Part shown: in pieces, positions 52,769 to 62,600 of the stretch
Position numbering within the stretch: the first letter of the stretch is position 1
How the letters are laid out: each line of letters starts with the position of its first letter
Source of the DNA: Polluticaenibacter yanchengensis
GTDB lineage: Bacteria; Bacteroidota; Bacteroidia; Chitinophagales; Chitinophagaceae
Assembly (NCBI GenBank): GCA_027854065.1
Contig: JAQGEF010000008.1
Coordinates: forward strand, 1 to 64,000
Direction: 5' to 3'
Length of the DNA: 64,000 nucleotides
The notes under the pieces: model-generated
What the model saw: only the letters and a program-made list of their open reading frames with translations
Database searches by the model: none
Told to the model about the DNA's origin: nothing
Program-made: the position numbers and the translations under genes

Positions 52769-53914
52769 ATGAGTTTAAAATATTATATTTTTTCTGCTTT
52801 CTTTTTATTTTCTGCTTTAGGTGGTTACGCTCAAACAATAGATACAGCATTTATTAAATCAACTGCAGTTAAGCTTTCATCTGATGAAATGTTTGGACGT
52901 GGTTATACCAACAACGGTATGAGGCTGGCCGGCGATTATATTGCGTTGTCAATGGAAACATTGGGGCTGAAAGTAACCAGGCAATCGTATAGCCATTCTG
53001 TTAATACTTTCCCGGATAACATCTCTCTTTCTGTGAATGGCCGGGAACTGGTTCCTGGAAAAGATTTTTTAATAAGTGCAGAAAGCAATTCGGCTACTGC
53101 TTCCGGCAATTTGAATGCGATTGATAGTGTGACATCCGGAGATCAGGCTAACCGTGTATTCTTCGAAAAAGTGAAAAAGTTAACCTGGAGCGTTTCACAG
53201 GTGCAGGAAAAATACACGCTTATTAAACTATTGAATACTGAGATTGGGAAGCCGGAATCTTATAAGCTCAGTGTCAGATCGAAATTCATTAATAAATTCA
53301 ATGCACAGAATATCATTGGTGAGATTAAGGGCACTACCTATCCTGACTCTACGGTTTATTTTACCGCGCATTATGATCATTTGGGTACAATGGGTAATAC
53401 TGTTTTTAATGGCGCTAATGATAATGCCAGCGGTGTGGCAATGATGTTGGGGCTTGCTAAATATTATGCGAAAAACCCGGCCCCCTATACAATTGTTTTT
53501 ATTGCTTTCGGAAGTGAGGAAGCTGGCTTACTGGGCAGTAAGTATTATGTGGACAATGCATCTAAAAAGACACTGGCGCATATTAAAATGCTGATTAATT
53601 TAGATTTAATGGGGAATGGCAGCGAAGGTATTACGGTTGTGAATGCGACGGAGTTTCCTAAGCAGTTTCAACTGCTGCAGCATTTAAATAAGGATAATAA
53701 ATATCTTCCTGTAATTAATAGTCGTGGTACCGCTGCTAACAGTGACCATTATTTCTTTACTCAGAAAGGAGTGCCTTCATTTTTTATCTATACACTGGGC
53801 CCTCGCCTGGCGTATCATGATATTGATGATGTGGCAGATACCTTGCCCTGGCATATGGTGAACCAGATACCCCAGTTATTGATCCAGTTTGTAAAAGCAT
53901 TACCTTCTTTATAG
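52769..53914 (+). CDS. Secreted M28 zinc peptidase
   Basis: This exported aminopeptidase-like enzyme has 381 residues from ATG 52769. The signal peptide ends ALGGYAQ. The catalytic domain (about 175-375) shows the five zinc ligands and catalytic residues in order: FTAHYDHLGT (His), NGANDNASGVAMM (Asp), FGSEEAGLLGS (Glu, Glu), INLDLMGNG (Asp) and SDHYFFTQKGVPSFF (His). The N-terminal part (about 20-150) probably covers the active site, as in family relatives. The stop codon is one base from the acyltransferase start, so the two are co-transcribed. Confidence 0.9.
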   Translation: MSLKYYIFSAFFLFSALGGYAQTIDTAFIKSTAVKLSSDEMFGRGYTNNGMRLAGDYIALSMETLGLKVTRQSYSHSVNTFPDNISLSVNGRELVPGKDFLISAESNSATASGNLNAIDSVTSGDQANRVFFEKVKKLTWSVSQVQEKYTLIKLLNTEIGKPESYKLSVRSKFINKFNAQNIIGEIKGTTYPDSTVYFTAHYDHLGTMGNTVFNGANDNASGVAMMLGLAKYYAKNPAPYTIVFIAFGSEEAGLLGSKYYVDNASKKTLAHIKMLINLDLMGNGSEGITVVNATEFPKQFQLLQHLNKDNKYLPVINSRGTAANSDHYFFTQKGVPSFFIYTLGPRLAYHDIDDVADTLPWHMVNQIPQLLIQFVKALPSL

Positions 53915-53915
53915 T

Positions 53916-54656
53916 ATGGTATTTAAAATTTTAAGGCCGTTTTATCTGCTGTATGCTTATCTAATGTTTATTGCAGGGTTGCTGGTGATATTTCCTGTTG
54001 TGATTGTTTGTGTGTTTTTGGGCCAGCCAACAGGTGGCAATATTGTGATCAGGCTGTCGCGTGCATGGAGTGATTTCTGGCTGTTTGTAATTGGCATTCG
54101 TCAAAAACATATTGTACTGGAGAAAGATGATGCTGACAAAAACTATGTTTTTATTGCGAATCATTGTTCATATATGGATATTCCTGTGATTTTCCAGGCT
54201 ATCCGCTATCATAATTTCCGTGTTCTGGGTAAATATGAAATGAGCAAGATCCCGGTATTCGGGACGCTCTACAAGCTGGCGGTTATTTTAGTGGACCGTA
54301 GCAGCCCTGAGAAAAGGGCGCGGAGCCTGAAAAATCTTGTGAGCTCTTTAAATAAACATATTTCTATTTTTTTGTTCCCGGAAGGTACTTTTAACGAGTC
54401 TGATATTCCTATGGCGAAGTTTTTTGACGGTGCTTTCCGTACGGCTATAGAAACGCAGACGGATATTAAACCTTTTTTGTTTTTAGATACTATTCATCGG
54501 ATGCATTTCCGGTCCGTGTTTACTATTACACCGGGGATTAACCGTATTCTTCATCTTCCGGAAGTATCTGTGCAGGGGTTAACTATGCAGGACCTGCCGG
54601 CATTGAAGGAACGGGTGCACTTGTTAATGTCGGAGGCAATGCTAAAATACCGGTAA
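53916..54656 (+). CDS. Lysophospholipid acyltransferase (PlsC-like)
   Basis: This membrane-associated 1-acyl-glycerol-3-phosphate acyltransferase-type enzyme, 246 residues, has an N-terminal hydrophobic hairpin (about 5-50), the HX4D motif in IANHCSYMDIPV, FRVLGKYEMSKIPVFG, and FLFPEGTFNESD in motif III. It is expected to add the second acyl chain to lysophosphatidic acid or remodel other lipids. It begins one base after the M28 stop (coupled translation likely) and is convergent with the aminotransferase gene. pssA, another phospholipid gene, lies 1.5 kb away. Confidence 0.9.
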   Translation: MVFKILRPFYLLYAYLMFIAGLLVIFPVVIVCVFLGQPTGGNIVIRLSRAWSDFWLFVIGIRQKHIVLEKDDADKNYVFIANHCSYMDIPVIFQAIRYHNFRVLGKYEMSKIPVFGTLYKLAVILVDRSSPEKRARSLKNLVSSLNKHISIFLFPEGTFNESDIPMAKFFDGAFRTAIETQTDIKPFLFLDTIHRMHFRSVFTITPGINRILHLPEVSVQGLTMQDLPALKERVHLLMSEAMLKYR

Positions 54657-54672
54657 TGGTGATGCTGTTTTG

Positions 54673-55770
54673 CTAGCTTTTGAGGGCTTTTGCCACTGCC
54701 TGCATTTCGGACACTGTTCCGATGCTGAGTCTTAACCATTTAGTACCGTCTTCAAATGTGCGGGCACCGAAAATATTACTGCTTTCTAAGACGGACCGGA
54801 AATCTTTGGAATAACCGGAGGTATCGAAATAGACAAAACTGGTATGCGATGTTATAAATGGAATCTGGTGCTCATTCAGGGCATCATAAAAGACCTGCCG
54901 GGCTTTAATATTTTCCTGTTTGCAAAACGCTATAAAAGAAGGGTCATCAATGCTGGCTACTGCTCCTGCTAAGCTTACGGCACTGGCGCCTGCGTTTGCC
55001 CAGGGTTGCAGGTCTGAAAGTTGTTTGGCGGTATCTGCATGGGCTAAAACATACCCGACCCTTGCGCCGGCCATTCCATAGGCTTTGGAAAATGTTTTTG
55101 CTACTACCAGATTGGGGTATTCATTTACAAGATGGGCCATTGAGGGTTCGTTACTGAATTCTGTATAGGCTTCATCGAGAAGGATGGTTGTTTGTTTTGG
55201 CGTATTTTTTATAAAAGTTTCTAATGTGGCCGGGGGAATAACGGTTCCGGTGGGGTTGTTGGGATTGCAGATGTAGATGAGTTTTGTTTTACTGTCGATG
55301 GCATTGTTTACCGTGTTTAGGTCTATGGCTTTACCGGTGGTTAGCGGCAGTAATTTCACGTCTAAACCGAGCCTTTTGGCGGCGGGTATCCATAGCCGGA
55401 AAGTGGGGTCGGGGCTTAACACGGTGCCTTTTTGTAATGCTGCCCATGTGGATACTACGCCTAATAATTCTGATGAACCGGCACCGATAACGACATTTTC
55501 TTTTTTCAGGTTGAATTGCTTACCGATTTTTTCTCTGAGTATGGTGGTCACGTCCCAGGGATACCTGTTGCTTCCGCTGACGGCTTCTATCATTGCTTTT
55601 TTAGCGGCCATGCCGGGCCCGTGGGGATTTTCATTGGAACCGATTTTTATAATGCTTTCCTGTTGGTATGGCATTAACTGCTCGTTAAAGACATTCGCAA
55701 ACAGGTCCCTGCTAAAAGCAAATGCAGTTGCTGCAAGCGCGGTTTTTTTGATTAATTCTCTTCTTAGCAT
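54673..55770 (-). CDS. Aminotransferase class I/II (HisC-like) with twin-arginine signal
   Basis: The PLP enzyme has 365 residues. The N-terminus MLRRELIKKTALAATAFAFS is a twin-arginine signal (RR followed by a hydrophobic stretch), predicting export after the cofactor has been inserted in the cytoplasm. The fold is type I: NENPHGPGMAAKKAM, VIGAGSSELLGVVS, YICNPNNPTGTVIP and the PLP lysine in AKTFSKAYGMAGARVGYVLA. Sequence is closest to histidinol-phosphate aminotransferases, but a periplasmic location makes histidine synthesis unlikely and no his gene is nearby. The physiological substrate is unknown. Confidence 0.85.
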   Translation of the reverse strand: MLRRELIKKTALAATAFAFSRDLFANVFNEQLMPYQQESIIKIGSNENPHGPGMAAKKAMIEAVSGSNRYPWDVTTILREKIGKQFNLKKENVVIGAGSSELLGVVSTWAALQKGTVLSPDPTFRLWIPAAKRLGLDVKLLPLTTGKAIDLNTVNNAIDSKTKLIYICNPNNPTGTVIPPATLETFIKNTPKQTTILLDEAYTEFSNEPSMAHLVNEYPNLVVAKTFSKAYGMAGARVGYVLAHADTAKQLSDLQPWANAGASAVSLAGAVASIDDPSFIAFCKQENIKARQVFYDALNEHQIPFITSHTSFVYFDTSGYSKDFRSVLESSNIFGARTFEDGTKWLRLSIGTVSEMQAVAKALKS

Positions 55771-55867
55771 TTTAGTCTGGTATTTTAACTAAAATAACGC
55801 ATTTTGTTGATATTTTAATGTGGTATGTTTTGCGACTGTTATTTTTATGTACTGCCGGGTAGGGGTA

Positions 55868-56045
55868 CAGCGGCGATGGGCTGCGGTATGCGTTGGTGCC
55901 GACGCAGGAGGCAGTGTACTTTTTGCAGGATAATTGGTTTTGGACATGGCCACTGATACGATCCTGCAAAAATACACCGAGCGTAGCGGAGCCATAAGCA
56001 CGCCGGACAAAAGTTGACGGATAGGTAAATGACGAGTGCCCCTGA
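55868..56045 (-). repeat. Dispersed palindromic element, family 1, copy H (long-stem subtype)
   Basis: Reverse orientation. The inner stem, 55914-55931 with 55961-55977, has 17 pairs and one bulged C and closes a 29-base loop unlike those of copies C and G. The core GGCTCCGCTACGCTCGG, the module GCCTCCTGCGTCGGC and the right end GCATACCGCAGCCC are present. The GGGGC tail (near 56035) is diverged. It occupies the divergent gap between the aminotransferase and pssA genes. Confidence 0.82.
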
Positions 56046-56158
56046 TGAATAAAATGTTTAAATTATGGTTAATTAAAAGTGGATAATGAAGATATAATTT
56101 GCAATAGTTTTTAATTTTCATAAACTATTACTTTACTTTGGCTTTCTAATGATAATTG

Positions 56159-56926
56159 ATGAAGCAGATTCCTAATATTTTTACGCTTTTAAATCTTGTT
56201 CTGGGTTGTATTGCTATTGTTTACCTTTTGGAAAATGGGATTACTTTGGTGGAGGATTCTAACGGATTTACCTACTATAACCTGCAGGCTGAAAAAATAT
56301 ACCTTGCACCGCTTTTTATTGCACTGGCGGCTGTGGTGGATTTTTTTGATGGTTTTGTTGCAAGGTTATTTAATAACAGTTCGGAATTTGGCAAGCAACT
56401 GGACAGCCTGGCGGATGTGGTGAGTTTTGGTGTGGCGCCGTCTATGATCATTTACCAGTTTCTGAAACTGAGCATTGCTAAAGAAAGCAATGGGCTGGAC
56501 GCGAGTTTTCTCTGGTTGGTGCCGGCATTTATATTAGGTGCGGCGGCGGCATTCCGCCTGGCTAAATTCAACCTTTCTACTAACCAGTCGCACGCGTTCC
56601 GGGGGACGCCTGTACCTGCGGTGGGTATCCTGGTGGCTTCATTTCCTTTGATCTACTGGAACTGTGATACACCGTGGGTATTGAATTTAATTACGAATAA
56701 GTGGTTCCTGTACGCGGTGGTACTGGCATTGAGCAACCTGATGGTGAGCAACCTGCCAATTATGAGCAATAAACCTAAGGATAAATCGGTAAGTGGCCTG
56801 ATGCCGCAAATTATTCTGGCAGCCATTACTTTAATAGCTGCATTTACTATTGGCTGGCTGGCTGTGCCGGTGGCATTTGTCTTTTTTGTATTATTATCTG
56901 TGGTATTTAAAAATAAATTGGTTTAA
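56159..56926 (+). CDS. pssA: CDP-diacylglycerol--serine O-phosphatidyltransferase
   Basis: This membrane enzyme makes phosphatidylserine, the precursor of phosphatidylethanolamine. It has 255 residues from ATG 56159 with about seven helices and the CDP-alcohol phosphotransferase signature DFFDGFVARLFNNSSEFGKQ followed by LDSLADVVSFGVAP, containing the conserved Asp residues. QIPNIFTLLNLVLG at the N-terminus is typical of PssA. The stop overlaps the rsmI start by one base (TAATG), so the two are translationally coupled. Confidence 0.93.
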   Translation: MKQIPNIFTLLNLVLGCIAIVYLLENGITLVEDSNGFTYYNLQAEKIYLAPLFIALAAVVDFFDGFVARLFNNSSEFGKQLDSLADVVSFGVAPSMIIYQFLKLSIAKESNGLDASFLWLVPAFILGAAAAFRLAKFNLSTNQSHAFRGTPVPAVGILVASFPLIYWNCDTPWVLNLITNKWFLYAVVLALSNLMVSNLPIMSNKPKDKSVSGLMPQIILAAITLIAAFTIGWLAVPVAFVFFVLLSVVFKNKLV

Positions 56927-57591
56927 TGCTTTATTTAGTTCCTACACCGGTTGGCAACCTGGCTGACATGACGTTTCGTTCTGTTGATATTTTGAAAGCG
57001 GCTGATATTATTTTATGTGAGGATACGCGTACGAGTGGTGTGCTGCTTAATCATTATCAAATAAGCAAACCGTTATGGAGTTATCATCAGCATAATGAGC
57101 ATAAAGTGCTGACGAACCTGATAGAAAATATGCAGGCTGGTAAAACCATGGCTTTGATTACGGATGCGGGTACGCCGGGCATTAGTGACCCTGCTTTTTT
57201 ACTGGTGCGGGAATGTATAAAAAATGATATTAAGGTGGAGTGCCTGCCTGGTGCTACTGCTTTTGTGCCTGCACTGGTGAACAGTGGGTTACCTACAAAC
57301 CGTTTTGTATTTGAGGGGTTCCCGCCGTTGAAAAAGGGCAGGCATACTTTGTTTACGCAACTGTCTGCTGAAACGAGGACGATGATTTTTTACGAGAGCC
57401 CGCTAAGATTGGTGAAGACGCTGAAGGAAATTGCTACTTATTTTGGGCAGGAAAGACAATGTTGTGTGAGCAGGGAGATCAGTAAAAAGTTTGAGGAGAA
57501 TAAGAGGGGGACTTTAGCGGAAGTGATTGCTCATTTTGAGAGTAAGACGGTTAAGGGGGAAATTGTAATTATTATTGCGGGGGCTGAATAA
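56926..57591 (+). CDS. rsmI: 16S rRNA (cytidine1402-2'-O)-methyltransferase
   Basis: The enzyme methylates the 2'-OH of C1402 in the ribosomal decoding centre. It is a tetrapyrrole-methylase fold of 221 residues: LYLVPTPVGNLADMTFRSVD at the N-terminus, ADIILCEDTRTSGVLL, ALITDAGTPGISDPAF, CLPGATAFVPALVNSGLP and TMIFYESPLRLVKTL. It is shorter than E. coli RsmI (286), lacking the C-terminal domain, as is common in this phylum. It is coupled to pssA by a one-base overlap and followed by a terminator shared with rlmN. Confidence 0.93.
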   Translation: MLYLVPTPVGNLADMTFRSVDILKAADIILCEDTRTSGVLLNHYQISKPLWSYHQHNEHKVLTNLIENMQAGKTMALITDAGTPGISDPAFLLVRECIKNDIKVECLPGATAFVPALVNSGLPTNRFVFEGFPPLKKGRHTLFTQLSAETRTMIFYESPLRLVKTLKEIATYFGQERQCCVSREISKKFEENKRGTLAEVIAHFESKTVKGEIVIIIAGAE

Positions 57592-57622
57592 AAAAAGCGG
57601 GAACTAATTTTCCCGTTTTTTT
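57591..57622. terminator. Bidirectional terminator between rsmI and rlmN
   Basis: CGGGAA pairs with TTCCCG, flanked by an A-run and a T-run, so that it can act on both converging genes. It starts at the last base of rsmI. Confidence 0.88.
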
Positions 57623-57624
57623 GT

Positions 57625-58677
57625 TTATACTAATTCTTTGTCTTTGTTGGCTAATTGTCCGCAAGCGGCATCTATATCTTTACCACGGCTACGGCGTAAA
57701 CGGGCGTTTACCCTGTTTTTTGCGAGGTAAGCCATGAATTTATCTACAACAGCTTCTTCCGGTTTCTGGAACCTGGCCAGGTCAATTGGGTTGTATTCAA
57801 TAATATTTACGAGGTCTGCGGGAATCTGGCGGAATAGTTTTATGAGTTCATCGGCATCTTTAATGCTGTCGTTAAAGTCCTTGAACAGGATATATTCTAA
57901 AGTGATTTCGTTACCTGTTTTCTGGTAGAAGTAATTCAATGCTTCTATCAGGGATTTTATATCGTTGCTATCGTTGATGGGCATGATTTCATGACGCTTG
58001 GTATCATTGGCGGCATGGAGGCTGAGTGCGAGTTTGAAACGTACTTCGTCATCGCCCAGCTGTTTGATCATTTTTGCAACACCTGCTGTGGAAACGGTAA
58101 TGCGACGGGGGCTCATACCCATTCCATCGGGGCTGGTAATGCGTTCTATGGCTTTTAAAACATTTTTGTAATTAAGGAGGGGTTCTCCCATACCCATGAA
58201 TACGATATTGGTGAGTTTCTTGCCACTTTGTTTTATTGCCTGGGCATTCACTAATGATACCTGGTCGTAGATTTCGTCGTAGTCGAGGTTGCGTTTGCGG
58301 TTCATAAAACCTGTTGCGCAAAATTTACAGCTAAGGGAACAACCTATCTGGCTGCTGACACAGGCTGTTTGTCTTTCATCGGCGGGTATTAATACGCCTT
58401 CAATTAGGTGGCCGTCATGTGTTTTGAAGCGGCTTTTTACTGTGCCGTCATTGCTGTATTGGGTGGTATCTTCGGTGATGGCGGGTAATGTAAAGTGCTG
58501 AGCCAGCTTTGCCCTTAAATCTTTGCTAAGATTGGTCATGGCATCGAAACTTTTGGCTTGTTTTAACCAAATCCATTCCCAAACCTGCCTGGCACGAAAC
58601 TTTTTATCGCCTGTTTCTACAAACCACTGTTCTAATTCGTTGAAACTTAAATGGCGGATATTTTTTAACTGACTCAT
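57625..58677 (-). CDS. rlmN: 23S rRNA (adenine2503-C2)-methyltransferase
   Basis: This radical-SAM enzyme methylates A2503 of 23S rRNA and A37 of some tRNAs. Its 350 residues carry the iron-sulphur motif CSLSCKFC (Cys113, Cys117, Cys120), Cys106 seven residues before it, and Cys339 near the C-terminus in DAACGQLANK. The two isolated cysteines correspond to the catalytic pair of E. coli RlmN. VFMGMGEPLLNYKNVLKAI and RRITVSTAGV are family blocks. A TAATTTTG box lies four bases before the start. Confidence 0.95.
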   Translation of the reverse strand: MSQLKNIRHLSFNELEQWFVETGDKKFRARQVWEWIWLKQAKSFDAMTNLSKDLRAKLAQHFTLPAITEDTTQYSNDGTVKSRFKTHDGHLIEGVLIPADERQTACVSSQIGCSLSCKFCATGFMNRKRNLDYDEIYDQVSLVNAQAIKQSGKKLTNIVFMGMGEPLLNYKNVLKAIERITSPDGMGMSPRRITVSTAGVAKMIKQLGDDEVRFKLALSLHAANDTKRHEIMPINDSNDIKSLIEALNYFYQKTGNEITLEYILFKDFNDSIKDADELIKLFRQIPADLVNIIEYNPIDLARFQKPEEAVVDKFMAYLAKNRVNARLRRSRGKDIDAACGQLANKDKELV

Positions 58678-58681
58678 TTTG

Positions 58682-58689
58682 CAAAATTA
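58682..58689 (-). promoter_or_regulatory. Possible -7 box of rlmN
   Basis: The minus strand reads TAATTTTG, matching TAnnTTTG, ending four bases before the start codon. No -33 box at the normal distance was recognised. Confidence 0.3.
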
Positions 58690-58874
58690 AGGAATCGTAC
58701 GTATAAATGAATGAATACTGAAGTGGAGTTGTTGGTGGATCGTTTTGGGCTTTTGGGAGTAGGAGCCGGTGGGGCTGAAGTGATGTGTTGATGATTACAG
58801 AGGTATTGCTAAAAATAAAGGGGTTGTATATGCTTCGTAATCAAATGGGGAAGTTTATGTATAAACTTTATATG

Positions 58875-58929
58875 TGGGCTTTATATGGGCTTTATATGGG
58901 CTTTAAATGGGCGTCAACAGGGCGTCAAC
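58875..58929 (+). repeat. Five-unit 11-bp tandem repeat
   Basis: The units are TGGGCTTTATA twice, TGGGCTTTAAA, TGGGCGTCAAC and AGGGCGTCAAC. The first three and the last two form two related groups. They lie in the 450-base gap between rlmN and dcd, which contains no other supported feature except the dcd terminator. A 78-codon frame across the repeat is not convincing. Confidence 0.8.
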
Positions 58930-59091
58930 AAGGCTGTATCCGGGAACTTGTATTAAAGTTCTTAAAAGGCAAACAGTCTGCTATTTTAATTGGTTATTGT
59001 TATGGTGTATGCAATGAATGACCACGCTTTTAATGCTCAATATGTACATGAGGCCGGCTAATTTGAAAGAAAGTCTTTTAGTTTGTAGTGT

Positions 59092-59120
59092 AAAAAAGCC
59101 TGCAGTAAAATTGCAGGCTT
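59092..59120 (-). terminator. Terminator after dcd
   Basis: AAGCCTGCA pairs perfectly with TGCAGGCTT. On the minus strand a run of six T follows the hairpin. It lies 11 bases past the dcd stop. Confidence 0.9.
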
Positions 59121-59130
59121 CTTATGGTTA

Positions 59131-59667
59131 TCAGAACTTATTCTTCCACATCATGCTTTCTACGGGTACATTTGGTTGCCCGCTATACTTGGCATTTTGT
59201 TTTTGATTGTATTTTACTTCGATTTCTCCATCTACCGGGAAATAGATGAGCTGGCCGATGGGCATGCCTTTATATATGCGTACGGGTTGCTTTACACTTA
59301 TTTCGAGGGTCCAGTTGCCACAAAAGCCGACATCTCCTTTTCCTGCAGTGGCATGAATGTCGATACCGAGACGACCGGTACTGCTTTTGCCTTCAAGAAA
59401 GGGTATGTGGGCGTGTGTCTCGGTATATTCCATGGTTACACCCAGGTAAAAAACATGCGGGTACAGCACAAATCCTTCATCGGGAATCTGGAAGGTTTCT
59501 ATTTCATTGTGTCGTTTTGCATCCAGGATATGGTCTTTATAGGTGGCTAAAGTGCTGCCTAAATGAATATCGTAGCTGTTGCTGCCTAAACAATGTCTAT
59601 CGTATGGTTGAATGACAATGGTGCCTTTTTCTATTTCCGCTAATATTTTTGTATCGCTGAGTATCAT
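59131..59667 (-). CDS. dcd: dCTP deaminase
   Basis: The enzyme deaminates dCTP to dUTP for thymidylate synthesis. It is a trimeric dUTPase-like fold of 178 residues with MILSDTKILAEIEKGTIVIQ at the N-terminus, NSYDIHLGSTL, the family motif EGKSSTGRLGIDIHATAG (catalytic Glu and Arg region) and GFCGNWTLEISV. The C-terminus (NVPVESMMWKNKF) looks complete. The start codon overlaps the TamB stop by one base, so both are translated from one mRNA. A terminator follows. Confidence 0.93.
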   Translation of the reverse strand: MILSDTKILAEIEKGTIVIQPYDRHCLGSNSYDIHLGSTLATYKDHILDAKRHNEIETFQIPDEGFVLYPHVFYLGVTMEYTETHAHIPFLEGKSSTGRLGIDIHATAGKGDVGFCGNWTLEISVKQPVRIYKGMPIGQLIYFPVDGEIEVKYNQKQNAKYSGQPNVPVESMMWKNKF

Positions 59668-62600
59668 TAATTTGTTTTTCTGTTAATAGTTCCGGAGGAT
59701 GTAAAAGTACTGTCTTTTCTTTGTCCGAAAATGCTTTCGTAGTCTTTTCTGTAGCTGAGTGAAACCCCCTGCCTGTTTCTACGGCCGCCGATATCCAAGT
59801 TGTCTCTTTTGAAAACAATAGCCCTTAAGCGCCTGTTGGACGTAAGGACGAATTCAATACTGAAATCGGGCAGGAACTGAAAGCCGCTGTTGGCAGTGGT
59901 GGCGGACATGCCTACATCGAAATCTGAGCCCACATTGAATATGATCCTGTTGTTGAGGAAGGATTTGTTGAAACTTAAACCAAAGTTTACCCTGTCATAA
60001 ATGCCGCCAGTTGTACCTTTTCCCTGGTCACCGGTGGTCAGCATGTTGGAATTGTATAGTTTTGAATTGACTTCTATATTGATGCTGCGGTCTCCGGTTA
60101 TTTGCTGAATAACATTTGTAAGGATCTTGCCTGCTTCGCGGGTAATAATTTCGGTGATGGTATTGAACGCTAAATCTGCACCTGGATTGTAACTGCTGGC
60201 TCCTTCTTTATAGGGTGCAAATGAGTTGAATACAATCAGGTAGGTTACCTGCCTGAGTAATTCGGAAGTGTCGCGCATGATCCTGTTGAGCATTTCCTGT
60301 GCACTCGGGTTGGTGGCAATGGGGCTTCCCTGGGGAATTTCTATGCCGAAAGATATGCTTGGTGCGGCCAGTGTTTCTTTGATGGTAGCTGTGACGTTTA
60401 TATCGCTTTTGGCATTCCTGGCACTTTGGTCTAATGTGGTATTGGTTGCGCCGTTGCCTACTAAGGAGCCTAAGCTTACTTTCCTGGTCAGATATTTGGC
60501 TTTTACATTTAAAATGGCGTTGGAAGGGTCGCCGCGCCATTCGATGTAATTACCATCTGCTTTTTCCAGGGTAAACGGGCGACGGATGAGTGACTGGTAG
60601 TTGTAGTCGTAACTACCGGTTTCTATATCGAAACGGCCACGCATGGTGGTGGAACCGAGGGTACTGGTGTTCATTTTGATATTGCCACTACCACTGGCTT
60701 TAATCACATCCCCGGTTAAGTCGTCGAGGATGACATCGATTTTGGCGAGGGGGGTGGCAGTAATGTCGACATCTACTGTCATATTGGTATTGTCGCTGGC
60801 GGCAACACTTACCATTTCGGTACCGTAGGTCCTGAATTTTATAAAGTCTGCTTCGCCGCTTTCACGAACAACTTTGTTTAAAATGCTGATTTTGGAACTG
60901 TCTGTTGGTGTGGCAGACATTTTCATGTACATGTTATTGCCCGGGCCGGTAATGTCTAAAGAGGCTTTTGCGACTGCATTGCCGTAAAACAGATCGTTGT
61001 CGGTAGCTTTTGTGTTCAGCACTAACATGCCATCTGTACGGGCATGTAAATCGAATGAGAGGCTGTCGAACATTCGGTGGTACATCTTGCCGTAAAAACT
61101 GCCGAACCTGGCCCTGTTTTTATCAATATTGTCCCGGAGGTTTATTTTTCCGAAATCAATAAAGTTATCGCCCATGGTGATGGTGGCTGAATCGGCATAA
61201 TAAATACATTTAGTATAGCCGACTTTGAAAAAGGCACTGGAAATTTTGGCGTTCCCGGTTAGCGCCATTTTTTTGTCGATGCTGCCATTGAAGTTGATAT
61301 TGCCTTCCGCAATGCCATCTATATCGTCCAGGATGGTACCGAGGTAAGATTTTAAAATGCTGAGTTTGATCTTACGTATAGGTGCTGCAACACTGATTTT
61401 ACGGTCTGAGGAATCATTTAAATTAAGATTGAGCCTGGCGTTGAAATCGTAATCCTGGTTTTTTGACTCAATGGCGGTTTCGAGTGATTTTCTTAAATTA
61501 TCGTAGTTGCCGGCTAATTTGATTGTGCCTATTGAATCGTTGTTAAGCGCAAACTGGTCGATGTTCAGGTCGTAAGCGGCAACAAGATTTTTAAAAGGGT
61601 CTTCTATGTTGATGTTTCCGCTGGCCAGGCCTTCAATTCTCGGCTCTTTCAGGATATATGGTAAAAGGTCATTTAAGATAACATTTTTGAGATTGACGCG
61701 TACATCATTGCTGGAACCTTGTTCTGATGGTTCTGTTTTTATGGATATTTTTTGTTCGCCCTGGCTGAATGTAATGCCTTCTGTGGTAATAATATTGTTA
61801 TACAGTTCTATGTTACCATTGGATTCTACTTTCCATTTTTTGTCGTTGAGCAAAAATGAGGATTCATTTAATTTTACTTCGAAGCCTTCTTTGCTGGCAT
61901 ATACAAATGCATCTAACTGGGCGTTACCTAATTGTCCGGAAGATTTAGTGGTAAGCATGATGTGGCTGGTATCATTTTGCGTACCTAACCTTAATGTAAC
62001 GTCCGGAAAGTTCAGGCTGTCATTGATGGAAATGCTGCCAATAGAGGATAACAGGTTGAGCCTGTTAGCTGTTCCGCTACTTTCTATATTGATGCTGTTA
62101 ATATGTGTGGTGCCAATGCTGACTGTTGGAATGCCTGCATTCAGGTATAATTCTGATGTATTGGTATTGATGGACCCTTCTATGTTTGACTGATCAAGGC
62201 CGGTGACCTCTTTTGTAAAAAGTTCCAGGAACGGACTGATATTCCTGGTGATGATTTCGAAGGAAAAGTCCTGGTCCTTTGCTTTATTTTTTGGGGGTGG
62301 TATAAATGCAGGGTAGTAGCTGCTCAGGAAATACTGGAAGCTGTTTGGCAATGATAAAAGTTTGAATTTACCTTTTACATCTGCGGTGGCTTCATTGGTT
62401 CTTAAGGATAAATGTTTTATACCGGCTGTATCAATGGTGGAGGTAAAAGTGAGGCTGTCGAAGCTTAGATTTTTAGAATCGAGTAATAAATTGGTATTGT
62501 GAAAATGGGCATAACCCAGGAAATCATCAATGTTTTTACCGCTGAAGTCTATATCAAAGTTACCCGAGAACCTGATGTTTTCATTTGTAAGCCCTAATGC

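Noticed and set aside
58875..58929. Possible CRISPR array
   Set aside because: Units are 11 bp with no spacers and no cas genes nearby.
58785..59021. Open frame of 78 codons across the tandem repeat
   Set aside because: Its hydrophobic pattern comes from the 11-bp repeat; no supported start and no family.
61606..62193. Long frame antisense to TamB
   Set aside because: Shadow of the TamB coding frame; composition fits antisense of a beta-rich protein.
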